NCBI RefSeq assembly: GCF_031585635.1
Contig: NZ_CP134195.1
Span: forward strand, 3,162,001 to 3,226,000
Direction of reading: 5' to 3'
Source: Paraburkholderia sp. FT54
GTDB taxonomy: Bacteria > Pseudomonadota > Gammaproteobacteria > Burkholderiales > Burkholderiaceae
DNA length: 64,000 nucleotides
The notes beneath the pieces were generated by a model that had not been told where the DNA came from, did no database searches, and saw only the letters and a program-made list of their open reading frames with translations. Of the stretch, positions 17,473 to 27,865 are shown one piece after another; position 1 is the stretch's first letter; each line of letters starts with the position of its first letter. The position numbers were made by a program, and so were the translations under genes.

Positions 17473-18684
17473 TCAGTCGGCCTGCGAGAGCACGAACTGC
17501 ATCACGTCCGTGCGTCCTTCGTCGAAGCCCGCTTCGCAATACGCCAGATAAAGCCGCCACGTCCGCACGAAAATCTCGTCGAAGCCTTGTGTGCGGATCG
17601 TGTCGAGTTGCGCTTCGAACGCGCTGCGCCAGCGGCGCAAAGTTTCCGCGTAATCGCGACCGAATGCCAGTGACGTGTGCGTCGTGAGCTTGCCGCGCCG
17701 CGCCGCTTCCGCGAAACGCCGCGGACTCGGCAGCATGCCGCCGGGGAAAATGAACTCGCGGATGAAGTCGCTCGTCGCGCGATACGCGGCAAAACGCGAG
17801 TCGTCGATCGTGATGGTTTGCACCAGCGCGCGAGCACCCGGCCGCAGCCGTTCGCGCAGAATGCGAAAGTACGTCGGCCAGAATTTTTCGCCGACGGCCT
17901 CGAACATTTCAATCGATACGATACTGTCGTACTGACCGGTCAGGCTGCGGTAGTCGCGCAATTCGAGTTGCACGCGATCGCTCAGGCCTGCTTCGTTCAC
18001 GCGCTGCTGGGCGAATTCGAGTTGTGCCGGCGAGATCGTCACGCCATGCACGTGGATGCCCCGACGCGCGGCGTGCAGCGCAAAACCGCCCCACCCGCAG
18101 CCGATTTCGAGAACATGCATGCCCTCGCGCAAACCGAGCGTATCGATGATGCGTTGATACTTCGCACGCTGCGCGTCTTCGAGTGATTGATGGACATTGC
18201 CGCCGAATACCGCGCTCGAATAGGTGAAGGTCGCGTCGAGCCACTGCGCGTAAAACGCGTTGCCGATGTCGTAATGCGCGTGAATGTTGCGCCGGCTGCC
18301 CGAACGCGTATTGGGCCTCAGCTTATGACGCAGCCCGTACCAGATTTGCGCAAGCCAGCCGCCATACACCGTGCGTTGCAGCGCGCGCTCGTTGCGGATC
18401 GCGACGCGCAGCAGCGCGGCCAGATCGGGCGTATCGACCCAGAAGGCGCGCCACGCGTCCGCGAAACCGATATCGCCTTTGCGCAGAATCGCGCCGCACG
18501 CGCGCCAGTCACGCAACTCCAGGCGCGCGCCGGGCGCAGCGTGAGGATCGCCGAACACGCGCTGTTGACCGTCGGGCGTGGTCAGGATCAAATGCCCCAC
18601 CTGGATCCGTTCGAGCAAGGACAAAAAGAGACGACCCGACGCGCAGGCCGTCTGGAGCCCGCTCAGGGTTCTTGAAAGCGCCAT
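17473..18684 (-). CDS. cfa: cyclopropane-fatty-acyl-phospholipid synthase family methyltransferase
   Basis: 403 residues. An N-terminal lipid-binding part (LERIQVGHLILTTPDGQQRVFG) precedes the SAM domain. HAHYDIGNAFYAQWLDATFTYSSAVF (about 133-158) is the CFA signature, LEIGCGWGGFALHAA (about 193-207) is SAM motif I, and SIEMFEAVGEKFWPTYF carries the active-site glutamate region. Members methylate unsaturated acyl chains of membrane phospholipids in place. Because the upstream partners are an FAD oxidoreductase and DUF1365, the product could be a cyclopropane or another methyl-modified acyl chain. It follows DUF1365 by 12 bp. Confidence 0.92.
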   Translation of the reverse strand: MALSRTLSGLQTACASGRLFLSLLERIQVGHLILTTPDGQQRVFGDPHAAPGARLELRDWRACGAILRKGDIGFADAWRAFWVDTPDLAALLRVAIRNERALQRTVYGGWLAQIWYGLRHKLRPNTRSGSRRNIHAHYDIGNAFYAQWLDATFTYSSAVFGGNVHQSLEDAQRAKYQRIIDTLGLREGMHVLEIGCGWGGFALHAARRGIHVHGVTISPAQLEFAQQRVNEAGLSDRVQLELRDYRSLTGQYDSIVSIEMFEAVGEKFWPTYFRILRERLRPGARALVQTITIDDSRFAAYRATSDFIREFIFPGGMLPSPRRFAEAARRGKLTTHTSLAFGRDYAETLRRWRSAFEAQLDTIRTQGFDEIFVRTWRLYLAYCEAGFDEGRTDVMQFVLSQAD

Positions 18685-18696
18685 GGCTGACTCTCC

Positions 18697-19548
18697 TCAA
18701 TCGGACGAAATGGGACGCGTGGCGGCGGACGATTGCCCGGCTGCGGCGTGGTCGGTGGGCGCGTCGGCGGTGCGGCGCGGCGCGCAGTGCTTGCCGTGGA
18801 ACGGCGCTTTCTTGAGAGCGAGGCGCAAGGCCTGCCAGTGAATTCTCGCGACGACGCCGACCGTCAGCAGCGGCTGACGCAGCAGCGCGGCGAGCGCGCT
18901 CGCACGTGTTAGCGGCGTCAGGCGGCCGCCCAGTGCGGTACGGATCAACAGACCGTCGGCGTCGTGATAATCGATCGAGACCGATGCGCTGTTGCACGCT
19001 TGCCTGACGCGGAAGGTGTAGCCGCCTTCAACGCGGCAAAACGGCGACACGTGCAGCACTTTGCGGCACGTGAGCCGCGTATCCGCGGTGATCGGCGCGT
19101 TGCCGCTTGCGCTCAGCAGATAGTTGTGGCGCTCGCCGAATGTGTTGCGCACTTCCGCAAACAATGCGCGCAGTTGGCCGTCGCGGTCGTGACAGAACCA
19201 GAAACTGACCGGGTTGAAGGCGTAGCCGAACACGCGCGGGAAAGCTTGCAGCCAGATCCGGCCGTTCGCTTCTTCCATGCCAGCGGCCGATAGTTGCTCG
19301 CGCATCCATGCGGCAAGGTCGCTGCCGTCGCGCGGACCGTGGTCGCGCCGATACAGGCTGAGCGGCCGCCATCGGTCGATGCCGAACCAGCCACTATCGA
19401 GCGAGGCCAGTCGATCCAGATCGCAGCGCACGTAAAACACCGGATACGTGAAGCGATGATGCTTTGGCCGCAGACGCTCGTGCATCACCTTGCCAGTCAG
19501 AAGCCAGGCTGCTGGATCAGCGCCGGCATGGTCGCTCGGCGGTTTCAT
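18697..19548 (-). CDS. DUF1365 family protein
   Basis: 283 residues. Family landmarks: VMHERLRPKHHRFTYPVFYVRCDLD near the N-terminus, LQAFPRVFGYAFNPVSFWFCHD about residues 107-128, and AEVRNTFGERHNYLL. The biochemical role of DUF1365 is not established, but it lies between an FAD oxidoreductase and CFA synthase in many bacteria. The ATG at 19548 overlaps the TGA of the upstream gene (ATGA), showing translational coupling; a second ATG is four codons upstream at 19560. A much longer frame to 20202 is a shadow of the oxidoreductase. Confidence 0.9.
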   Translation of the reverse strand: MKPPSDHAGADPAAWLLTGKVMHERLRPKHHRFTYPVFYVRCDLDRLASLDSGWFGIDRWRPLSLYRRDHGPRDGSDLAAWMREQLSAAGMEEANGRIWLQAFPRVFGYAFNPVSFWFCHDRDGQLRALFAEVRNTFGERHNYLLSASGNAPITADTRLTCRKVLHVSPFCRVEGGYTFRVRQACNSASVSIDYHDADGLLIRTALGGRLTPLTRASALAALLRQPLLTVGVVARIHWQALRLALKKAPFHGKHCAPRRTADAPTDHAAAGQSSAATRPISSD

Positions 19549-20846
19549 AGCTTGGCCCATGCCGGCGATGCGTCGAAATCGGCGGCCACGCGCAGCGCCG
19601 ATTTCAGACCATCCTCGTGAAAACCATAGCCCGTCCACGCGCCCGCGAACCACGTGCGGCGCTTGCCTTGCAGCGAAGGCAGACGATGCTGCGCCTCGAT
19701 AGCGGCCAGGTCGAACAGCGGATGGTCGTAGACGAAGCGGCGCAGTTCGGTGCCTGGGGCCGGCTGGGTCACCGGGTTGAGCGTGACGACGAGCGGCGTG
19801 CTGAACGGCAGCGGTTGCAACTGATTGACCAGATAACTGACGCACACCGGATGCATGCCGTCGACACTGCGGCTGCCCAGATAATTCCACGCCGACCACA
19901 CGCGCTGACGACGCGGCAGCAGATTCGTATCCGTATGCAGCACCGCGACGTTCGGTTGATAGCGCACCGCGGCGAGCACGCCGCGCTCGTCCTGGTCGGC
20001 GTCTTCCAGAAGGCGCAGCGTGGTCGGCGCGTGCGTGGCGAGCACCAGCGCGTCGAAGCGCTCGGTACCGTTGTCGGTGAACAGATCGACGCCGTCGGCG
20101 TCGCGCCGCACGCCGCGGACTGCCGTGCCGATGCGGACGTCGTCGAGCGCGCTGGTTATACGCTTCACATATTCGCGTCCGCCGCCGACCACGGTCTTCC
20201 ACTGCGGCCGGCGATTCATCTGCAGCAGGGCGTGGTTCAGGCAGAAGCGCAAGAAGGTCGTGGCCGGGAACGCGAGGATGTCGGCGGTGGCGCTCGACCA
20301 GATCGCGGCGGCCATCGGCAGCAAGTATTGACGCTGGAACGCGCCGCCGTAGCCGCCCTCCGTCAGCAGCTCGCCCATCGAGGCGCGCGTTTCAATCGCC
20401 AGTTCGAGGTTACGTTGCGCGCTGCCGTTAAAGCGCACGATGTCGCGCAGCATGCCAATGAAGGTCGGCGAAAAGAGGTTGCGGCGTTGCGCGAACACCG
20501 TGTTCAGACTGGTGCCGGCCCATTCGAGACGGCCTTCGTCGAGCGAGACCGAGAAGGTCATGTCGCTCGGATGCGATTGCACGCCCAGTTCGGCGAATAG
20601 CGCGATCAGGTTCGGATAGGTGCGGTCGTTGAACACCAGGAAGCCGGTGTCGACGGGATGCGTGTGGCCATCGAGCGTGACGTCCACGGTGTTGGTGTGG
20701 CCGCCAAGGTAGCCGGCCGATTCGAACAGCGTGACCTGATGGTTGCGCGCGAGCAGATACGCGCTGGCCAAACCCGAAATGCCGGCGCCGATGACCGCGA
20801 CCCGCGAGCCGCGCGGCACTCGTGAGGTCGGTGCGGAATGGGGCAT
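19545..20846 (-). CDS. FAD-dependent amine oxidoreductase-like protein (NAD(P)-binding)
   Basis: 433 residues. The N-terminus has the dinucleotide fold VAVIGAGISGLASAYLLARNHQVTLFE with GxGxxG and the acidic residue at the end of beta2, followed by GYLGGHTNTVDV, the flavin-containing amine oxidase second motif. The C-terminal WFAGAWTGYGFHEDGLKSALRVA is the FAD-closing motif. Relatives always travel with DUF1365 and CFA synthase and probably act on acyl chains, not amines. The start at 20846 is chosen because AGGAGA lies about 8 nt upstream; an in-frame ATG at 20873 lacks a site. First gene of a four-gene operon. No ECF sigma or anti-sigma gene is nearby, although such operons are stress-controlled elsewhere. 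Confidence 0.88.
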   Translation of the reverse strand: MPHSAPTSRVPRGSRVAVIGAGISGLASAYLLARNHQVTLFESAGYLGGHTNTVDVTLDGHTHPVDTGFLVFNDRTYPNLIALFAELGVQSHPSDMTFSVSLDEGRLEWAGTSLNTVFAQRRNLFSPTFIGMLRDIVRFNGSAQRNLELAIETRASMGELLTEGGYGGAFQRQYLLPMAAAIWSSATADILAFPATTFLRFCLNHALLQMNRRPQWKTVVGGGREYVKRITSALDDVRIGTAVRGVRRDADGVDLFTDNGTERFDALVLATHAPTTLRLLEDADQDERGVLAAVRYQPNVAVLHTDTNLLPRRQRVWSAWNYLGSRSVDGMHPVCVSYLVNQLQPLPFSTPLVVTLNPVTQPAPGTELRRFVYDHPLFDLAAIEAQHRLPSLQGKRRTWFAGAWTGYGFHEDGLKSALRVAADFDASPAWAKL

Positions 20847-21025
20847 GGGCGCGTCTCCTTGAGCTGGGGACACGCGTTGAATTCAAGAGGTGTGACGAGG
20901 CTTGCGGTCCTTGAGGGGATTTACGCAGCGCGGATCTCTTTGGATGCAGCAAGCGGGAATTGCGCTGACGCTGGCAGGTGACTGCCTTGTTCGACGACCA
21001 TTCCGAAGTCGCGTTGCGTCAAAGC

Positions 21026-21061
21026 AAAAGCCCCGCAGAACGTTCGCTCTGCGGGGCTTTT
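21026..21061 (-). terminator. terminator after tRNA-Ser
   Basis: AAAAGCCCCGCAGA pairs with TCTGCGGGGCTTTT (21026-21039 with 21048-21061) around a short loop. T runs on both sides make it bidirectional; its position directly after the tRNA 3' end shows that it ends that transcript. Confidence 0.85.
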
Positions 21062-21066
21062 AAATT

Positions 21067-21157
21067 TGGCGGAAAGGGTGGGATTCGAACCCACGGTACG
21101 GGAAAACCGTACGCCTGATTTCGAGTCAGGTACATTCGACCACTCTGCCACCTTTCC
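21067..21157 (-). tRNA. tRNA-Ser (anticodon CGA, reads UCG)
   Basis: Read from 21157 down: acceptor arm GGAAAGG pairs with CCTTTCC, discriminator G, and CCA is encoded (21069-21067). The anticodon arm is CTGACTCGAAATCAG with anticodon CGA. A long variable arm (TACGGTTTTCCCGTA) marks it as a class II tRNA, and the T arm carries GGTTCGAATCC. Length without CCA is 88 nt. It lies downstream of serS on the same strand with its own promoter and terminator. Confidence 0.97.
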
Positions 21158-21225
21158 GGGTCTACTGAATCACAGTGATTACTGCCTCATCAGTACCAAG
21201 CAGGTCGATCGCTTGGGAGAAAAAG

Positions 21226-21255
21226 ATTATAAAACAGCCTATTTCGGTTTGCCAA
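21226..21255 (-). promoter_or_regulatory. promoter of tRNA-Ser
   Basis: Minus strand TTGGCA (21255-21250) and perfect TATAAT (21231-21226), spacing 18 bp. It gives a pre-tRNA leader of about 60 nt and shows that the tRNA does not depend on read-through from serS. Confidence 0.75.
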
Positions 21256-21362
21256 GCCCCTTGACCCAAAAAAATTCAGAAGCGCTTGGCACGCCGTACA
21301 TGTCTTGATGCAACATCAGCACAGTATCGACGCAATTGCGATCCCGTCGCTCATGGAGCCGC

Positions 21363-22724
<1,362 letters not shown>

Positions 22725-22761
22725 TTAGATGGTGAACACGTGCGAATGCCGCCGCAAATCC

Positions 22762-24075
22762 TCAGCCCTTTTTCGGCTTGTTCTCGCTGCGCCACTGCGC
22801 GTCGAGCTCGGCCAGGCGCGCCATCTTGTCGCCGATCTTGCCTTCGAGACCGCGCGGCGTCGGCTCGTACCAATGCGGATCGCGCATGTTCTCCGGCAAA
22901 TAGGTCTCGCCGGCTGCGTAGGCATCGGGTTCGTCGTGCGCGTAGCGATACTCGTGACCGTAGCCGAGTTCCTTCATCAGCCTGGTCGGCGCGTTGCGCA
23001 GATGCACCGGCACGCCGCGCGACTGGTCCTTGCTCACGAAGCTGCGCGCCGCGTTATACGCGTTGTACCCGGCGTTCGACTTCGGCGCGACCGCCAGATA
23101 GATGATCGCCTGCGCCAGCGCCAGCTCGCCCTCGGGCGTGCCGAGGCGCTCGTAGGTTTCGGCGGCGTCGAGTGCGATGCGTGCGGCGCGCGGATCGGCG
23201 AGGCCGATGTCTTCCCACGCCATTCGCACGATGCGGCGCGCCAGGTAACGCGGGTCCGCGCCGCCGTCGAGCATCCGGCAGAACCAGTACAGCGCGCCGT
23301 CCGGGCTGCTGCCGCGCACCGATTTATGTAGCGCGCTGATCTGGTCGTAGAATGCGTCGCCGCCTTTGTCGAAGCGGCGCAGATTTTCCGCCAAAGCGCT
23401 GCCGAGCAACGCGCCGTCGATCTCGGTGGTTTTTTGCTGCGAAGCCGCCCGCGCGACGATTTCGAGGTTGTTCAGCAGCTTGCGGCCGTCGCCGTCAGCG
23501 GAACCGATCAGCGCGTCGCGGGCTTCGTCGGTGAACGTGAGGCCGCCGAGTTCCTGCTGCGCCCGTTCGAGCAACTCGCGCAGCTCTTCGTCGGTCAGGC
23601 TTTTCAGCACGTAGACGGCGGCACGCGAGAGCAAGGCGCTATTCACCTCGAACGACGGATTCTCGGTCGTCGCACCGACGAACACGAACAGCCCCGACTC
23701 GACGTGCGGCAAGAACGCGTCTTGCTGGCTCTTGTTGAAGCGATGCACTTCGTCGACGAACACCAGCGTCTGATGCCCGTTCGCGCGATGAATCTGCGCG
23801 GTCTCGACCGCCTCGCGGATATCCTTCACGCCCGAGAGCACCGCGGAGAGCGCGATGAACTCGGCATGAAACGCATCGGCCATGAGCCGGGCGAGCGTGG
23901 TTTTGCCGACGCCGGGCGGGCCCCACAGGATCATCGAATGGGCTTCGCCGGATTCGAAGGCGACCCGCAGCGGCTTGTTCGGGCCGAGCAGGTGCTTCTG
24001 GCCGATCACTTCGTCGATATTGCGGGGCCGCAGGCGTTCGGCGAGCGGAACATTGGCACGGGTTTCTTCAAACAT
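22762..24075 (-). CDS. rarA: replication-associated recombination protein A (RarA/MgsA)
   Basis: 437-residue AAA+ ATPase of the clamp-loader-like RarA/WRNIP1 family that works at stalled replication forks. [15 protein letters not shown] precedes Walker [14 protein letters not shown] near residues 47-59. Walker B is [20 protein letters not shown], and sensor 1 is [14 protein letters not shown]. The C-terminal tetramerisation region ([21 protein letters not shown]) is intact. The start at 24075 ([17 protein letters not shown]) fits the family; the frame to 24180 adds an unrelated 35 residues. rarA-serS adjacency is conserved in enterobacteria as lolA-rarA-serS; here lolA is 3.8 kb away. Confidence 0.96.
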   Translation of the reverse strand: MFEETRANVPLAERLRPRNIDEVIGQKHLLGPNKPLRVAFESGEAHSMILWGPPGVGKTTLARLMADAFHAEFIALSAVLSGVKDIREAVETAQIHRANGHQTLVFVDEVHRFNKSQQDAFLPHVESGLFVFVGATTENPSFEVNSALLSRAAVYVLKSLTDEELRELLERAQQELGGLTFTDEARDALIGSADGDGRKLLNNLEIVARAASQQKTTEIDGALLGSALAENLRRFDKGGDAFYDQISALHKSVRGSSPDGALYWFCRMLDGGADPRYLARRIVRMAWEDIGLADPRAARIALDAAETYERLGTPEGELALAQAIIYLAVAPKSNAGYNAYNAARSFVSKDQSRGVPVHLRNAPTRLMKELGYGHEYRYAHDEPDAYAAGETYLPENMRDPHWYEPTPRGLEGKIGDKMARLAELDAQWRSENKPKKG

Positions 24076-24367
24076 GACGTTTTGGGGATAATCTCGGCTT
24101 TTCCGGACGCGGTCCGTGTGAAGGCGGCGTACTGCCGGTGAGCCATGCCAGCACGCGAAAGTGCGGGCAACGTCCTGCATTATGACAGCGACGGCGCCCG
24201 GACGAAGGCCGCCTGGCGCGCGGGGACGACTCGGGCGGCTTGGCCTGAGCGAAAATCCGGCACTGAAGACGCGACTGGGTACGCAAGCCAGAACATAACA
24301 GCAGACACAACCGCCGACGCAACTTCACAGGTAAGTTGGCAAGCAACACCAACAGGGACAAGACCAG

Positions 24368-25684
24368 ATGGCACAAGATCCACTCGCCGGCGACGCCGGT
24401 TCCACCTACGCACCGCTCACGCCGGTGCCCGACGCGCGCCGCGCGTTCCGCACCGGCGACGCCTTCGCGCTCTGGTTCTCGCTCGGCATCGGCCTGCTGG
24501 TCGCGCAGGCGGGCGCGCTGCTGGTGCCGGGACTGTCGCTGCCGCATGCGTTGCTGGCTATCGTGATCGGCAGCGTGATCGGCGTGGTGCTGCTGGCGCT
24601 GGCCGGCGTCATCGGCACGGATACGGGGCTCGCGGCGATGTCCTCGCTGCGGCCGACGCTCGGCGTGCGCGGCGCGTCCGTGCCCGCCGTGCTGAACGCG
24701 GTGCAACTGGTCGGCTGGGGCTCGTTCGAGGTGATCGTGATGCGCGATTCCGCCGACGCGCTCGCCAAACAGGCCTTCGGCCTCTCCATGCCGCTCATCT
24801 GGACGGTGATCTTCGGCTTGCTCGCGACGCTGCTGGCGATCAGCGGCCCGCTCTCGTTCGTGCGGCGCTTTCTGCGCACGTGGGGCATCTGGCTGCTGCT
24901 CGCGGGTGCGGCGTGGCTCACGTGGAATCTGCTCGCCAAGCACGATCTGGCCGCGCTGATGCGGCGCCCGGGCACGGGCGAGATGTCGTTCGGCGGCGCC
25001 ATCGATCTGGTGGTGGCCATGCCGCTGTCGTGGCTGCCGCTGATCGCCGACTACACGCGCTTCGGCCGGCGCCCCGGCGAAACGTTCCGCGGCACGCTGC
25101 TCGGCTACGGCATCGCTAACATCTGGTTCTACGCGCTCGGCGCGGTCTACGGCCTCGCGGCAGGCGGCGGCGACGCGCTGCTCACGGGCGCGCTGGCGCA
25201 AGCCGGCGGTGGCCTCGCGCTGCTACTGATCCTGATCGACGAAGTGGACAACGCCTTCGCCGATATCCACTCGGCCGCGGTGTCGACCGGCACGGTCTGG
25301 GCACGCGGCAGCGTGCCTTTGTTGTCGGCGGCGTTCGGCGCGCTGTGCACACTGATCGCCGTGGCCGTGCCGATGGCGAAATACCAGAACTTCCTGCTGC
25401 TGATCGGTTCGGTGTTCGCGCCGCTGTTCGGTGTGGTGCTGGTGGATCACTTCATCGTGCGCAAGCGCCGTATCGAAGCCGCCGCGCTCGCCGACGTGCG
25501 CGGCCGTTATGGCTTCTCGGGCGGCTGGCATCTGAGCGCGTTCCTTGCGTGGGCGATCGGCATCGTCGCGTATCAGGCGATCAATCAATGGCTGCCGAAT
25601 CTCGGCGCGACTTTGCCCGCACTGGTGATCGGCGCGGTGTGCTATCTGATGTTCGTGTCGACGCGCAAGACGGCGTTTGCCTGA
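24368..25684 (+). CDS. cytX: NCS1-family permease, CytX-like
   Basis: 438 residues, about 12 membrane helices, NCS1 family. The opening YAPLTPVPDARRAFRTGDAFALWFSLGIGLLV and the stretch VLNAVQLVGWGSFEVIVMRDSADAL resemble CytX, a putative transporter of the thiamine precursor hydroxymethylpyrimidine, more than CodB. ILIDEVDNAFADIHSAAVS is a conserved later helix. The CytX label is by resemblance from memory; cytosine or another pyrimidine is possible. No TPP riboswitch was found in the 190 bp upstream, which weakens the thiamine link. Convergent with the guanidinobutyrase gene through a shared terminator. Confidence 0.75.
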   Translation: MAQDPLAGDAGSTYAPLTPVPDARRAFRTGDAFALWFSLGIGLLVAQAGALLVPGLSLPHALLAIVIGSVIGVVLLALAGVIGTDTGLAAMSSLRPTLGVRGASVPAVLNAVQLVGWGSFEVIVMRDSADALAKQAFGLSMPLIWTVIFGLLATLLAISGPLSFVRRFLRTWGIWLLLAGAAWLTWNLLAKHDLAALMRRPGTGEMSFGGAIDLVVAMPLSWLPLIADYTRFGRRPGETFRGTLLGYGIANIWFYALGAVYGLAAGGGDALLTGALAQAGGGLALLLILIDEVDNAFADIHSAAVSTGTVWARGSVPLLSAAFGALCTLIAVAVPMAKYQNFLLLIGSVFAPLFGVVLVDHFIVRKRRIEAAALADVRGRYGFSGGWHLSAFLAWAIGIVAYQAINQWLPNLGATLPALVIGAVCYLMFVSTRKTAFA

Positions 25685-25718
25685 GCGTTGAGCGAGCGTC
25701 ACGCGGGACGCAGAAACG

Positions 25719-25748
25719 CGAAAAGGCCTGCAAATGCAGGCCTTTTCT
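25719..25748. terminator. bidirectional terminator between cytX-like gene and guanidinobutyrase gene
   Basis: AAAAGGCCTGC (25721-25731) pairs with GCAGGCCTTTT (25735-25745). A and T runs on either side let it end both convergent transcripts. Confidence 0.9.
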
Positions 25749-25763
25749 TTCATGCGAGTCGCT

Positions 25764-26753
25764 TCAGCGCGTGGACGCCCGATACTCGACGCCCGGAAGC
25801 ACGCACAACAATTCGAACGCGAGATTCGCGCCGAGCAGCGCGGTCGTACCGAACGGATCGTACGGCGGCGCGACCTCGACCAGATCGCAGCCGACGATAT
25901 TCAGCCCGCGCGAGCCGCGAATGATTTCCAATGCCTGCGGCACCGTCAAGCCCGCGATTTCCGGCGTGCCCGTACCCGGCGCAAAAGCCGGGTCGATCCC
26001 GTCGATGTCGAACGTGATGTACACCGGACCGTCGCCCATGCGCTCGCGGATGCGCGCCATCAGCGGCACGAGCGACTGGTTCCAGCAGGCTTCCGCCTGA
26101 ACCACTTCGAAGCCCTGATCGCGGCACCAGTCGAAGTCTTCCGCCGCGTAGCCCGTGCCGCGCAAACCGATCTGCACGACACGGTCGCAATCCAGCAAGC
26201 CCTCTTCCACCGCGCGGCGGAACGGCGTGCCGTGCGCGATCTTCTCGCCCATCATGGTGTCGTTGACGTCGGCGTGCGCGTCGACGTGAATCAGGCCGAC
26301 CTTGCCATGCTTGCGATGAATCGCGCGCAGGATCGGCAGCGCGATGGTGTGATCGCCGCCCAGCGTGATCGGCTTGCAATCGTGCTGGAGAATTTCGTCG
26401 TAGGCGGTTTCGATGCGCTTGATCGAATCGTGCAGGTTGTACGGATTGATCGCGACGTCGCCGAGATCGGCCACGCGCAACGAATCGAACGGCGCCGCGC
26501 GCGTCGCCATGTTGTACGGACGCAGCAGCACGGACTCGCTGCGGATCTGGCGCGGGCCGAAGCGCGCGCCGGTGCGGTTCGAGGTGCCGAGATCGAACGG
26601 CACGCCGACGAAGCAGGCGTCGAACCCTTCGGCCGAACCGACGTTCGGCAGCCGCATCATCGTCGCGATGCCGCCGCAGCGGGGCATGGCGTTGCCGGAC
26701 AGCGGTTGCGGCCGTTCGCCGGCTTCTGGGGAAATGAAGGAAGAGGTATTCAT
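25764..26753 (-). CDS. gbuA: guanidinobutyrase / agmatinase (ureohydrolase family)
   Basis: 329-residue binuclear manganese hydrolase of the arginase fold. Ligand motifs are TLGGDHT, VDAHADVND and FDIDGIDPAFAPGTGTPE. The N-terminal MPRCGGIATMMRLP, RTGARFGP and YNMATRAAPFDSL segments look closest to Pseudomonas GbuA, which cleaves 4-guanidinobutyrate to GABA and urea, rather than to E. coli SpeB (agmatine to putrescine and urea). The divergent LysR gene also mirrors Pseudomonas gbuR-gbuA. Substrate choice remains inference. The start at 26753 (MNTSSFIS) has an AAGGAA-like region inside the divergent gap rather than a strong SD. Ends at a terminator shared with cytX-like. Confidence 0.85.
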   Translation of the reverse strand: MNTSSFISPEAGERPQPLSGNAMPRCGGIATMMRLPNVGSAEGFDACFVGVPFDLGTSNRTGARFGPRQIRSESVLLRPYNMATRAAPFDSLRVADLGDVAINPYNLHDSIKRIETAYDEILQHDCKPITLGGDHTIALPILRAIHRKHGKVGLIHVDAHADVNDTMMGEKIAHGTPFRRAVEEGLLDCDRVVQIGLRGTGYAAEDFDWCRDQGFEVVQAEACWNQSLVPLMARIRERMGDGPVYITFDIDGIDPAFAPGTGTPEIAGLTVPQALEIIRGSRGLNIVGCDLVEVAPPYDPFGTTALLGANLAFELLCVLPGVEYRASTR

Positions 26754-26865
26754 CGTGTCTCGGCAATGAAAAGGGGACAGCAAGCAAAATCGTGCAGACC
26801 GGCCGAGGAGAAGCATCAGAACCGCACCTTGCCGGGCGAATCTCGATTCTTGAGCAGTTTCCCAG

Positions 26866-26892
26866 AAGTTAAAATACCGGTGGAATAAACTT
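26866..26892. promoter_or_regulatory. dyad in the gbuA-lysR divergent region, possible LysR site
   Basis: Inverted half-sites AAGTT (26866-26870) and AACTT (26888-26892) flank a 17-bp core containing ACCGGT. It lies 32 bp before the LysR start and contains T-N11-A spacings. A LysR binding role is inferred from position and symmetry only. Confidence 0.35.
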
Positions 26893-26923
26893 CACATTGA
26901 TTCTCAGCGATGTATCCTGACGC

Positions 26924-27844
26924 ATGTTCTCCCAACTCACCGATCTCGACCTGCGGCTGATCCGCGTATTTCTCGCCATTGTCGACGCGGGCGGCGTGTC
27001 GCCGGCCCAGGCGACCCTGAACGTCGGCCAGTCGACCATCAGCACGCAGCTTGCCACGCTGGAAACGCGCCTCGGCTACCGGCTGTGCGAGCGCGGCCGC
27101 GGCGGCTTCAGCCTGACGGCGCGCGGCGAGCAGTTCATCGACGCCGCCCGCGCCCTGCTCTCGGCCGTCGACACCTTCGGCATGCAGGCGCGCAACGTGG
27201 GCCGCAAGCTGGTCGGCACGCTCGATATAGGCATGATAGGCCACACGCCCGTGTCGGCGAGCGCGCGCATCAGCGACGCAATTGGCCGCTTCCGGGCGCG
27301 CGATCAGTCGGTGCGGTTTTCGATTCTGGTGCGCTCGCCGGGCGAACTGGAGGAACTGCTGCTCAATGGGCGGATTCAGATCGGCATCGGCTATTTCTGG
27401 CATCGTGTGCCGTCGCTCGAATACACCGAGGTGTTCGCGGAAGATCAGTTCGCCTATTGCGCGAAAGGGCATCCGCTGTTCGCTCAGGCCGGCGAGGTGC
27501 CGCCTGCCGAGGCGGCGCAGCACGAATGGGCGTGGCGCAGCTATCCGCTGCCCGAAGCCGAAAGCTCGACCACGCCGCAGAACGTCACCGCCGTCGCCGA
27601 CAACATGGAAGCGGTCGCGATGCTGGTGCTCTCCGGGCATCACCTCGGCTATCTGCCGGGGCATTTCGCGGCGCCGTTCGTCAAGCAAGGGCTGCTCGCC
27701 GCGTTAAATCCGGCGCAGATGCGTTACCGCGTCGCGTTCCATATGGTTACGCGGGCGCGCCAGCATCGAACGGATATCGTCGAAGCGTTTATCGACGATA
27801 TGAAGGCCGCGCATCCCGTCCAGGTTCTGGAAGTGGACGAATAG
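26924..27844 (+). CDS. LysR-family transcriptional regulator (probable gbuA regulator)
   Basis: 306 residues. The winged HTH occupies about 8-65 (DLDLRLIRVFLAIVDAGGVSPAQATLNVGQSTISTQLATLETRLGYRLCERGRGGFSLTARG in overlapping pieces), followed by a substrate-binding domain of the LysR type beginning near LVGTLDIGMIGHTPV. It is divergent from the guanidinobutyrase gene with a 170-bp shared control region, so regulation of gbuA in response to a guanidino compound is likely. Ends at a strong bidirectional terminator shared with lolA. Confidence 0.88.
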   Translation: MFSQLTDLDLRLIRVFLAIVDAGGVSPAQATLNVGQSTISTQLATLETRLGYRLCERGRGGFSLTARGEQFIDAARALLSAVDTFGMQARNVGRKLVGTLDIGMIGHTPVSASARISDAIGRFRARDQSVRFSILVRSPGELEELLLNGRIQIGIGYFWHRVPSLEYTEVFAEDQFAYCAKGHPLFAQAGEVPPAEAAQHEWAWRSYPLPEAESSTTPQNVTAVADNMEAVAMLVLSGHHLGYLPGHFAAPFVKQGLLAALNPAQMRYRVAFHMVTRARQHRTDIVEAFIDDMKAAHPVQVLEVDE

Positions 27845-27865
27845 TGGACGAATCACGCGCGCAAT

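Noticed and set aside
20921..21308. Frames overlapping the tRNA-Ser on both strands (MAEWSNVPDSKSG... and MAERVGFEPTVREN...)
   Set aside because: These are well-known false proteins read through class II tRNA genes; the tRNA structure fully explains the sequence.
24181..24367. TPP riboswitch expected before a cytX-type gene
   Set aside because: The conserved CTGAGA and ACCTGAT/GGATAATGCC-type core sequences are not present in order; no THI element is visible.
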